A model generated the notes under the pieces. That model saw only the letters and a program-made list of their open reading frames with translations, was not told where the DNA came from and made no database searches. DNA of 64,000 bases from Microcebus murinus (Eukaryota; Chordata; Mammalia; Primates; Cheirogaleidae), in the NCBI RefSeq assembly GCF_040939455.1, contig NC_134122.1:34266001-34330000 (forward strand), given 5' to 3'. Below are positions 36,966 through 46,472 of this stretch, piece by piece. Each line of letters starts with the position of its first letter. The first letter of the stretch is position 1. Both the position numbers and the translations under genes were made by a program.

Positions 36966-39429
36966 ATATAATCAGGACTTACACCTTTCTATTTTTCCTC
37001 TACTGTAATCCATTAATGAAATGGAAAAAATAACCTAGCACCCAGTATATTTCTTACAGTTGATCTCTCCAGTCTATTTTAGTATTATTTGCCAGTTATT
37101 CCCCAAAACGGGGTGTTTAGCTACTTTCTCCAAAAAGGAGAAGGGATTTTTTTTCTGGTACTATTTATTGAAATTTTCTCTTCTCCCATTATATAAAAGT
37201 AATGGAGATTATTATAAGAAAACAGAAAATGCAAAAAAATAAGGACAATATTTTAAGAAACTAATTCAATTCATGCGAACAAAAAATTACATTAGGTGTA
37301 TAGGAATTAAATCATGTGCATTCTGTCTCTCACCCCATTTTTATAGTAACTTACTGGGGACCTTTACCCCAGTTATACTTACATAGCTTTTGTCAAGAAT
37401 AACCCTTCTCACTTCTCCATCTCCTTATTCTACATGCAGAAGCAGTGCTTTTCTGAGTGAAGTTTTAGCAGTGCCTTCTTTCTAAAATGAAAGCATTTTC
37501 CTTTCAGGATTAGCATCTGTTTATAGAATAGTTCGTATTTTCGTAATTAGATCCTGCATAGAAATGCAAAGCCTGCTATGTAAAAGGATAATGAATCTTT
37601 ATTGCACAGTTGAAATCAGATTTGTGCAAAAGGCGCTTTGAAAACAGTAATAAGCAGAGACATGTATTAAATCACCCAGATAAGGCACCCTCTTTATATT
37701 TTCTATTTATAAATGGAAATTATGACTACCCAGTGGATTCCATATGACATTTCCGATTACCAGCAAAGGTTTTTAGCTTTGACCATGAAAGTTATCTGAA
37801 TTCAATAGCTTCTATAGATTCACGGCTCTAAAGAATACATCTGGAAGGGGCCAAGATAGGGTGGAAAGGGTCCTTTGTCTTTTTCTTTTGTCTCTGCACT
37901 CTGGCAGAGGCGAAGGTTAGCAAGTGGTAGAAGAAAGAAGCCATTTGAAATAACCATGATAATATCTAATCAGGAAACCCAGTGTCCATTTTACACATGC
38001 AGTAACATTTGAAGAATCTTCTGGTTGGGCTCCTTGAGAACCAAGCTCGTGTCCTTATAAGCTCGTCATTATATTTTCCCATTATATACAGCATTTCTTC
38101 TTAGGAAACACAGGATTTATTCCCAAGGTAAACCTTTCTCGTGGGGTTTACCTCCTGGGTGAATCTTCAAAAGCTAGAGCATTGCTGTGTAGAGAGAGGA
38201 GGAGGAGAAATTAGGAGAAGGGCTAAGAAAAAAAGAGATTGGAAAGCAGGGAAAGTCAATGTCAAATGAACTGCCAAGGATGGATATTATGACTGCTAAG
38301 GACCTCAGAGAGTATCATGTGTCTTTTGCGTCTATTTTGTAGTTGGTGCTTCATGTAAGATGGCAGTCTTGTCTGGACCATGCTTAGTATCGATTTACTC
38401 TCAGGCATGCCAGACCATTTTAGCAGTACTAAAGGGAAAAAATTCTATGTATTTATCCTTATAAGCAGATGTAGTAAAAGTGTATATTTTTAACCCTTTC
38501 ATTTTCCCTTTATTTCCTCTTACTATTTTTTCTCTCTTCACTGCAACTCCTCCACCCCGTGACTTTTTTTTAAAGAAAACTGAAAGAGTTTCTTATTGAG
38601 AGCGTTATAAAGAGAACAAATCAAATAGATTTTTATTTTTTGCAACAATAGAGTGTCAGTAACAACTCAGACCTGTGGGGGAAAATGGCTTCAAACTTGC
38701 ACACTGCAAACCTTTCCATGAAAGTGGAAAGACCTTATTTAAAGGTAGTATTATGGTGACCGGATAGATGCACTGCTGAGTGTTAACAAAAGGGAATGAA
38801 TTGATGCCAAATTTGGAGACCAAAGATACCATCGTTTTTCACCTGCTTGAACTCTCTCTCTTGTTTTCCCTAGTTGCTGCCTTGTGCTTTTCCTACAGTA
38901 TGGGGAGAGAAATCAGTTGTCTGGCTGTCTGAACTCTTGGCATCTGCTTAGCAGTTTCACCAACTCATAGTGGGGATTCATCCTCTGTCAGAATTATTTT
39001 CTTTTCCCTCTGCTCCATTAGAAGGGAAGCTGGGACCAAGCTTCTGAATTGATTTGCATACTTCCGTGTTGCCTAGCTCAGACAACATATGGCGATGTGG
39101 AGCACTTGGATTTATTTCTGTTTCCTGAAATTATTATAAATTTCAAAAAAAATTGGAAATCTCCAGAGTTTGTTTTGTGTTACTAAATTTTTCATTACCT
39201 TTTTGGTAGGCAAAAGCAACAAAAGTTTGGAATAAAAATCTCTGGATTTGTTACTTTAAAAAGAGATCATTGATTTGCTTCTCCTCTTCTATCATATCCC
39301 CTTTTAAGAACAAATATATATGTTGAGTCATGCAACACTGTATCACGCATGTGTCCATTTAGGTACCTTGAATAGAAAGTGTTATCAAGTCATTTTTATT
39401 CTTGTAATTCAGTAATTTTATATCTCTTT
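36966..39429. other. Unassigned non-coding sequence
   Basis: 2.5 kb with no recognised repeat or coding exon. This is one of the longest repeat-free stretches and therefore the best place in the window to look for a conserved non-coding element, although conservation cannot be judged from one sequence. Confidence 0.45.
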
Positions 39430-39775
39430 CCTTTTTTTTAATTTCGACTGTATAAATGTCTCAAACTTGGACTTCTCACAGCATCATCTATGTGTAGAAA
39501 GTAAATAGATATATACAGTTATAGGAAATAAAGCTTGTGTTTGATAGATCAGTAGGGTGACTATAGTTAACAATAATTTTTTGTATATTTCAAAATAGCT
39601 GAATAAGAATAATTCTAATGTTCCTAGTATAAAGGGAAGATAAATATTTGAGGTGATGGGTATCCCAATTACCCTGATTTGATCTTTGTACATTATATGA
39701 GTATATCAAAGTATCACATGTACCCCTAAAATATCTGCATGTATTGTATATCAAAAATTTTTTTAAAGAATGAAA
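39430..39775 (+). mobile_element. L1M/L1MA-type 3' end
   Basis: Sense L1 3'UTR wording: AGGGTGACTATAGTTAACAA, TTTTGTATATTTCAAAATAG, ATTTGAGGTGATGGGTATCC and TATCACATGTACCCCTAAAA. The tail at about 39757-39770 is A/T-rich. Old and truncated. Confidence 0.7.
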
Positions 39776-40044
39776 GGTAAATAGATATAATATGAAATGA
39801 TACAAAAGTTACTATTTTAAGTACACTTCAACTTCAAACAGTACTAATGTATGAATATCTTCTTGTCTTCTTTAGGAAAAGTACTTTTTTGCCTAAATTA
39901 GGGATAGGTATCATAAACTGTGGAGTAAGTGAACTCTTAGGAGATGACTCTTAAAATGGGAAATGGTTTTCCTTGGGTACTCATGGTTTCTTTTCTAAGG
40001 AATCCTAGAAGAATCCACATAGAAAAAGAGAAATAGCATGGTTT
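39776..40044. other. Unassigned non-coding sequence
   Basis: No repeat recognised. Confidence 0.35.
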
Positions 40045-40250
40045 TAGAGTCAATGGGCCTGAGTTTGAATTCTGACTTTATTTGTCTTTCTGGAATGGCC
40101 TTAGCAAATACTATAACCTCTCTCAAGTTGCAGAATCATCATAATGGCCATGCATGCAATATGATCATAAGAGTGAGATAGCAGATATCAAAGTACCTGG
40201 GGCAGTTTTTGGCACTTGGTGGTCCATAAATATTTAAATATCTTTTCATT
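40045..40250 (+). mobile_element. MIR
   Basis: Sense MIR: TTTTAGAGTCAATGGGCCTG, GAGTTTGAATTCTGACTTTA and TTGGCACTTGGTGGTCCATA. Confidence 0.7.
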
Positions 40251-41479
40251 CCAGAAAGTAACTTCTGTATTTTCAGAAAGGTTTGTTTGATGCTGATAGA
40301 GGAGGATTGGACCTAGTTACATATCTAGGGTCTTTGAAATAATGAGCTAAATTTTTCGGACATTATAGTATATTTTTTTTCCCTCCTTTTTGCTTTAAAA
40401 CAGAACACAATTTGTTTTAAACTCTGTACTCCATAATGTAGGTTAATTAAGCAAGTTTATTGACTGTCACAGAGACTATGGTTAAAAATTGGCAAACATC
40501 ATGTGACTGTATTAGTATCTCTAAGCAAATAAAGGGAAAAGACAGGATTCTACTCACCACATTTTTTCTATTTTTTCCCAAGCTCATTCTTACACTGCAG
40601 CATTTCACTTATAATCTGTTAATTAAATCATTTCACTCCATTTTCTATAATTTTTAATTTAGCATTCATTTTCAACTTAGCTTTTGGCTTCATTTACAGA
40701 TAATAAACAGTGTTGCATACAACACATGTTCCACAAAACAGTCAGTCATACACATACAGATGCCAATAATTTTTTCCAGTATGTCAGGCACATTAAAATT
40801 AAAGGCAGCATCTCCCCTCACCCTTTCCATTATTGAATGTGCACCCTGTTTGAATAATACATACTCCCTGACAGCTAGCAGTAGGCTAATGTGTAAAAAT
40901 TATGTGCAGCATGTCACTACTAGCTTTTTGAAAATTCATGGTTTTCCTAGACACGGTGTATAGAAGGTTTCTGGAATGGTCACTTTGATACCTTGGAACT
41001 GTATACTTGGCTTAATGTATACAAGCAGTAAAGGTTTCTAGAATTATTGCTTTATGGGTTTACAGCTATGTGATAGTTATTGAGAAAGAAAACCCTGGTA
41101 TATTATTCATATTACTTTATAACTTATCTTTGAAATCATAGTCTGAATTCCAAATATATGAATTCCTTTAACTTTAGGTGATATCCAAAGTTTCCAAGGC
41201 TACAAACTCCAGAATTTATGGAACACTTCTAAAAGATGAATACCTGAGTTGTGGTATAGTCATCCAAGTCCTTAGAATCCATTTACTTTGTTTGTTCCTG
41301 CATGTTATTTGATGCCTCTTAGAAAAGTTCCTGCTATTGCATCTTGCATAAAATTCTCATGTAGTAATTTTGATTCTTTGCCCAATATCTGTCATCAGAT
41401 AAAGGAGGTACCCTTGGTCATATTCTGCTAAATACTAGATAGTGAGTCAGCCAGATTTCCTGGGCATATGCTTTGTGTT
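40251..41479. other. Unassigned non-coding sequence
   Basis: 1.2 kb with no repeat or exon recognised. Confidence 0.4.
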
Positions 41480-42235
41480 AGGTAGTATATGTGTTGAGGA
41501 TGTGATGATGACCAAAACCAATGTAATCTCTTCCCTTATGAAGATGATATTATACCATGGAAAGGCAAACATTTTATAAATATTAGCTACACAAGGGCCA
41601 GAGTTATGTGAAAAAGTTTAGGAATGTGTGGAAGAGCATAACCTGGAAATCCCACCTTGTCCGAAAGTTTGGAACCCTCCTTCATCCATCCAGCAATAAT
41701 TGTTTAAGTTGAGATTTCAAGGGTGGCTAGAACTCAACTAGGTGAAGAGAGGGGCTGGAGGGACATCACAAACATCATTGTAGCTACATAGCAGGTGGCT
41801 CATTAGAGTCATGGAAAAGGCAGTGAGTAAAGTGGCCATGAAGTTAGCAGGACTGTGATTCCACATAGCCATATAACACCAAATGTGAATGATAGATATT
41901 ATTTTAAGGGCAGTGAGAACTGAAGGATTATAGGCAGGGATTGACTCAATCAGATTTATTTATATTTGGAAAAATATCCCTCTGTGAAGAATGTTTTGGA
42001 AAATGTTGGGCAGAGTAGTTGGAGAGACAAGTTAGGAGATTACAACAGTATAGGAGATAACCTGGCTGACAGTGGTTGCAGCACTAGAGATAGTGGTGGA
42101 TTAATTTGAGAGCTTTCAGGTTGAAGTGGACAGGACTAAGATCAGACTAACTTGAGAGAAAGGGAAGCATCAAGGATGACACGGCACCTAGGTTTGTGGC
42201 TTGAGCAATTGTGTAGATGGTGGTAATATTTCATG
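41480..42235 (-). mobile_element. L2 fragment (antisense)
   Basis: It shares the L2 order seen at 35850-36965: TAATCTCTTCCCTTATGAAG, GGCAGGGATTGACTCAATCA, GCATCAAGGATGACACGGCA and GTTTGTGGCTTGAGCAATTG. Confidence 0.65.
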
Positions 42236-42467
42236 TTGAAGGTGATGAAATATTTTTTGTACCTATCTCATAATTGCTTTCTGAGCATCAAGGTCAGAGG
42301 TCATAAGCTTAGCATTAGAATTCTTTTATACAGGTTATCTCCTGTTTCAGTTGAATAATACAATTTTGCTTAAATCACAGACTTTCCCTAATCCCTGTTT
42401 TGATTGTCATCTGCTGAGAACTTAACATAGCAACTTAAAAGGTGGCCCATTGAGAATTTGACGAATT

Positions 42468-42485
42468 GAAAAATAAAATATTTCT
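42468..42485. repeat. Target-site duplication, 3' side of the L1
   Basis: GAAAAATAAAATATTTCT, repeated exactly at 46455-46472. An 18-bp perfect duplication fixes both boundaries of the L1 insertion and indicates a recent event. Confidence 0.9.
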
Positions 42486-42704
42486 TTTTTCTTTTTTTTA
42501 TTTTGGCATATTATGGGGGTACAGATTTTAAGGTTTCAATAAATGCCCATTTCCCCTCTCCCCCCACAAGTCTGAGTCTCCAACATGACCATTCCCCCAG
42601 ATGGTGCACATCTCACTCATTATATATGTATATACCCGCCCCTCTCCCCTCTGCCCAATACCCTATTACTGCAGTACCTATGTGACCACTTAGGTGCTGT
42701 TCAG

Positions 42705-43119
42705 TTAATACGAATTTGCTGGTGAGTATATGTGGTGCGTGTTTTTCCATTCTTGGGAAACTTCACTTAATAGTATGGGTTCCAGCTCTAACCAGGAAAA
42801 TATAAGATGTGCTATATCACCATTGTTTCTTAGAGCTGAATAGTACTCCATGGTATACATATACCACATTTTATTAATCCATTCTTGGATTGATGGGCAC
42901 GTGGGCTGTTTCCACAGCCTTGCAATTATGAATTGTGCTGCTATAAACATTCGAGTGCAGGTGTCTTTTTTGTAGAGTGTCATTGGATCTTTTGGGTAGA
43001 TGCCCAGCAATGGGATTGCTGGATCAAATGGTAGATTCACTTGTATCGCTTTAAGGTATCTCCATATTGCTTTCCACAGGGGTTGAACTAATTTGCAGTA
43101 CCACCAGCAGTGTAGGAGT
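42705..43119 (-). pseudogene. L1 ORF2 C-terminal fragment
   Basis: The minus-strand frame 43040-42705 is open: [47 protein letters not shown], stop. It corresponds to the last ~110 residues of ORF2p. It is out of frame with the upstream endonuclease fragment across the deletion junction, where the CWW-region is read in the wrong register (TPTLLVVLQISS). Confidence 0.85.
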
Positions 43120-43941
43120 ATAGAATTTTTTTATTTCCATCTTGATTTCTTCATTTATGAAGTAATCATTTAGTAGGAGGTTGTTTAATTTCCACGTTTT
43201 TGTGTAGAAATGTGAGTTTCTGTTAGGGTTGATTTCTACTTCTATTCCACTGTGATCCGAGAAGGTACATGGTATGATTTCTATTTTTTTAAATTTCTTG
43301 AGATTTACTTTGTGTCCTAGGATATGGTCAATCTTAGAGAATGTCCCGTGAGCTGATGAGAAGAACGTATATTCAGTGGATTTGGGGTAGAATGTCCTGT
43401 AGATGTCATTCAGACCCAGTTGTTCCAAGGTTTTGTTTAAGTCCATTATTTCTTCATTAATTTTCTGTTTGGAGGATCTGTCTTGTGCCGTCAGTGGGGT
43501 GTTGAAATCTCCGGTGATTATGGAGTTGCTATTAATCCATTTGCTTAGATCCAGTAAGGTTTGCTTCATGAAACTGGGTGCACCTAAGTTGGGTGCATAT
43601 ATATTTAAAATTGTTATCTCTTCTTGTTGAAATGTGCCCTTCACCATTATATAATGACTCTCTTTGTCTTTCACTACTTTTGTTGGTTTAAAAACTAAAT
43701 CGTCTGAAATTAGAACTGCCATGCCAGCCTTCTTTTGGCTTCCACTTGCCTAGAATACTGATCTCTACCCTTTTACGTTTAGTCTATATGCATCCTTGCA
43801 GGTTAAATGTGTTTCCTGAAGACAGCATATACTTGGCCTGTATTTTCTTATCCATTCAGCCAGCCTATGTCTCTTGAGTGGAGAGTTTAAGCCATTCACA
43901 TTTATTGAGAGAACTGATAGGTAAGGTAGATTACTGTTCAT
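43051..43941 (-). pseudogene. L1 ORF2 endonuclease-domain fragment with two early stops
   Basis: ORF2p endonuclease nicks target DNA at TTTT/A-like sites. The reading starts at the ATG at 43941 (MNSNLPYLSVLSINVNGLNS). The apurinic-endonuclease-like motifs are all visible: NVNGLN (about residue 14), LQETH, ILNIYAPN, TGDFNTPL, KIDHILG and FSDHSG. Two in-frame TAG codons interrupt it. The first is at 43765-43767, where the family reads Trp, and the second is five codons later. From 43722 the frame is open to 43051 (223 residues) but runs through the deletion junction after EIKKFY near 43120. The full protein is about 1275 aa in human L1, so roughly four fifths is missing or unlinked. Confidence 0.85.
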
Positions 43942-44018
43942 TCTGTTGGGTTGTTGCTTTGATTTCTCTCTTGAGCCATTGTATTATCTGGCCTTTAATC
44001 TTTGGGTTTTGGTTGTTT

Positions 44019-45023
44019 TTATATTCCTGAGTTTGTATTATGGTGTTCTGTGCGTAACACTGTTTTGAGTACTTCTTGTAGGGCTGGTCTTGTATTGGTG
44101 AATTCTCTGAGATTTTGCTTGTCTGAGAATGTCTTTATTTCTCCTTCATATATGAAGCTTAGTTTTGCAGGGAATAAGATTCTAGGCTGGGCATTGTTTT
44201 GTTTCAGAAGAGTGAGAATGGGGCCCCAGTCTCTCCTTGCTTGTAAAGTCTCATTAGAGAAGTCTGGTGTTATTAAAATTGGCTTTCCCTTGTATGTCAC
44301 TTGCTTCTTTCGTCTTACAGCTCTTAGAAAGGCCTCTTTAGTTGATATTTTGGTCAGTCTGATGACTGCATGTCGTGACGTCTTCCTGTTTGCATTGAAT
44401 CTCCCAGGGGTCCTGTGAGCTTCTTGAACATGTATATTGAGATTTTGAGCAAGGCTTGGGAAATTTTCCTCTATTATATCTTCAAATAGCTTGTCCAACC
44501 CTTGGGTGTTGTCCTCTTCCCCTTCTGGTAACCCTATGACCTTCACATTAGGTTTCTTCACATAATCCCACATCTCTTGTAGTCTTTGTTCTTTTCTCTT
44601 GTTTCTCTGCTCTATCACTGTGATGGATTTATTTAGTTGGAGGATGTGATCTTCAATCTCTGAGATTCTTTCGTCTGTTTGATCTACCCTGTTCTTGAGA
44701 CTTTCCACTATATTTTGTAGTTCCCTGAATTGATTCTTCATTTCCAGGAGTTCGGTTAAACTTTTCTTCATTGTGTCTATTTCTTTAGTGAACTTTTGTT
44801 CTAGGTCCTGGAGGCTTTTTGTGGTTTCTTTGTGTTGGTTATTGAGTTGTTGTTGCAGCTCGGTGAGTGTTCTTATGATCCACATACGAAATTCCTCTTC
44901 TGTCATTTTGGTTGCCTGATTTTGGTTGGTGTCCGTTTCTAGGGGGCTGGTGCTCCTCTTTGGGGGTGTGTTTTCCGTTTGGTTCTTCATATTTCCTGAG
45001 TTCCTTTGCTGATTTCTTCCCAT
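44019..45023 (-). CDS. L1 ORF1 protein (RNA-binding chaperone), intact 334 aa
   Basis: ORF1p coats L1 RNA as a trimer in the cytoplasm and acts as a nucleic-acid chaperone during retrotransposition. The frame is complete from MGRNQQRNSGNMKN to its stop, and 334 aa is close to the 338 aa of the human protein. Residues 1-45 are a polar disordered head. About 45-160 form a coiled coil with heptad pattern (LTELQQQLNNQH, LKNRVDQTDERISEIED, EQRNKRKEQRLQEMWDYV). About 163-260 form the RRM-like domain (NVKVIGLPEGEED at its start, HAVIRLTKISTKEAFLRA inside). The C-terminal domain follows (ILITPDFSNETLQARRDW, RPALQEVLKTVL). It is preceded by the 5'UTR promoter and followed by ORF2 after a gap of about 77 bp. 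With ORF2 broken, it could at most act in trans. Whether it is expressed cannot be seen. Confidence 0.9.
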   Translation of the reverse strand: MGRNQQRNSGNMKNQTENTPPKRSTSPLETDTNQNQATKMTEEEFRMWIIRTLTELQQQLNNQHKETTKSLQDLEQKFTKEIDTMKKSLTELLEMKNQFRELQNIVESLKNRVDQTDERISEIEDHILQLNKSITVIEQRNKRKEQRLQEMWDYVKKPNVKVIGLPEGEEDNTQGLDKLFEDIIEENFPSLAQNLNIHVQEAHRTPGRFNANRKTSRHAVIRLTKISTKEAFLRAVRRKKQVTYKGKPILITPDFSNETLQARRDWGPILTLLKQNNAQPRILFPAKLSFIYEGEIKTFSDKQNLREFTNTRPALQEVLKTVLRTEHHNTNSGI

Positions 45024-46454
45024 GTCGATCAGTTGTTTCTTTCCTTTAGGTTTTTGTTTGGGTGTTCACACGCCTTGTTTAGTTTCTGAGCCGTTAGGTC
45101 GTGTCTGTGGGTGAGATTCGACCACTCCCTGTATAATGAGTCAGTGGGTGCCGTGAAAAGGCTGTGCAGGATGCCGTCCCTTTCAGTGGTGGCGCTTGCT
45201 TGGAGGAACAGGCTATGCTGTTGAATTTGTGTCCTGTTATCAGCTCTTGTTCTGGGCGGAGCTGGGTTGGGTAAGCCTGCCCTCAGGCACCACCAATGCG
45301 GTTAGCAGGGTCAAAGTTCTGTTCTCTGCTTCCAGGAAAAGCTGTCAGGGCAGGGCTAGAATGATCCTGCTCAGCCAGAAAGTCTGCTTGTGGGGGTGGG
45401 GCTGTCTGAGACCCGCAGTCTGGAGCAGGCCTCGCTTCTTTCCACCCTCCCCAACTCCGCAGCTACTCCTGGGCCTCTGCCAGCAGGCCAGACCACATGC
45501 CACCAGGCCTCCCCGGACTGTGATGCCGGCGGGGAGGTTCCCTGCACAGGAACACCACCTGGGCTGGGTGCATGGCTTCCCTTTGGTGGGAGGGTTGCCC
45601 TCTAAGACACTGATCTGCCCCTGGAGGCACACACACCTCAGCAGGCTGTTCACAAATATCCCTTCTGTGCCCCGGGCAATGCTAGAAGTCCGTGCACGGG
45701 ATCTGGTTTGCAGGTCCGACTTCTGGGTCCCAGAGTTCAAACTGTATCCCCACCAGGGGGAGGAGTTCTGGTCCCAGTTCACCCACAGGGAGCCCAAGCT
45801 GTGTCTGTGTCTCTCAGCCTCTGAGTCCGCACCGTTCTCCTGGTAACACCGTGCCAGCAGCACCTGGGAGGGCTGGCGAGTAGGGAGCTCACAGTCTGAG
45901 TTCCCCTTAGTCAGCTGTAGGGTCCCAAAAGGGAAGGTCCCATTCCCTGGAAGTGCCTCCGGCTGGTGGCTGTATTGTCTCTCTGGGCAGCCGCAGGTAG
46001 GGTCGGTGGAGGGGAGAAGGAGGCTATATGGCGCCTGCCGTGCGGCTCAGGTCTGTGCACACGGAGGTGCCCCGAGGGATTTGGGAGTCTGCTGCCGCGT
46101 CCGCTACAGGCTCACTGCTAGCTGGCGGCAGCCGTCTCTGGGCTGGTGTCCGCAGGTCTCTCCACCCACTGGGGAGCCTACCAGCAGTCCCAAATGCAGG
46201 AGAGGGGAAAGGTGACTTATCCACCTACCCTTGCCACTGGTCTCCGTGCTGCTCCAGTGGTCTCAGCTTCCAGTTCTCCTTCGCAGCCTCCTCCCGTGGA
46301 GTCTCCCAGGGTCTCAGGTACCCCTCCTTCCGTCCCTCGTCTGCTGTATGCTCCCCTTCTTGCTTCTTTTTTCTAATTTCTGCTAGAATCTGTCTTTTCT
46401 GCAGAGACACTCTTTCTGGCAGTGTTTCTCGTCCGCCATCTTGATCCTCCTCAT
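45024..46454 (-). promoter_or_regulatory. L1 5'UTR / internal promoter region
   Basis: A GC- and CpG-rich block, in strong contrast to its AT-rich surroundings, extends from the ORF1 start to the element's 5' end. In known L1s this region carries an internal RNA polymerase II promoter that starts transcription at the first base. Open frames occur on both strands (45196-45846 plus, 216 aa; 45345-45863 minus, 172 aa; 46028-46444 plus, 138 aa), as expected in GC-rich DNA with few stop codons. Confidence 0.8.
46433..46442 (-). promoter_or_regulatory. YY1-type box at the L1 start
   Basis: On the minus strand it reads AAGATGGCGG, 12 bases inside the element's 5' boundary. This is the position and sequence of the YY1 site that in human L1 directs accurate start-site choice. 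Its function here is inferred. Confidence 0.75.
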
Positions 46455-46472
46455 GAAAAATAAAATATTTCT
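46455..46472. repeat. Target-site duplication, 5' side of the L1
   Basis: GAAAAATAAAATATTTCT, the exact partner of 42468-42485. Confidence 0.9.

Larger units (their letters stand above)
42486..46454 (-). mobile_element. Young L1 with both ends intact and a large internal ORF2 deletion
   Basis: Bounded by the perfect 18-bp target-site duplication. From its 5' end (46454) it has a 1.4-kb GC-rich 5'UTR, intact ORF1 (45023-44019), a short intergenic gap, the ORF2 endonuclease part (43941 to about 43121), an abrupt junction at 43119-43121, and the ORF2 C-terminus, 3'UTR and poly(A). It is 3.97 kb long, against the 6-7 kb usual for mammalian L1. The missing part is the middle of ORF2, including the reverse transcriptase. 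Because both ends and the target duplication are intact, the deletion either happened after insertion or was already in the integrated cDNA. It cannot move by itself. Confidence 0.9.

Noticed and set aside
43403..43630. 75-aa plus-strand open frame
   Set aside because: Antisense shadow of the L1 endonuclease fragment.
44002..44418. 138-aa plus-strand open frame
   Set aside because: It is the antisense shadow of the L1 ORF1 coding region.
45345..45863. 172-aa minus-strand open frame, possible gene
   Set aside because: It lies wholly in the L1 5'UTR, overlaps open frames on the other strand and has no domain. GC-rich sequence explains the lack of stops.
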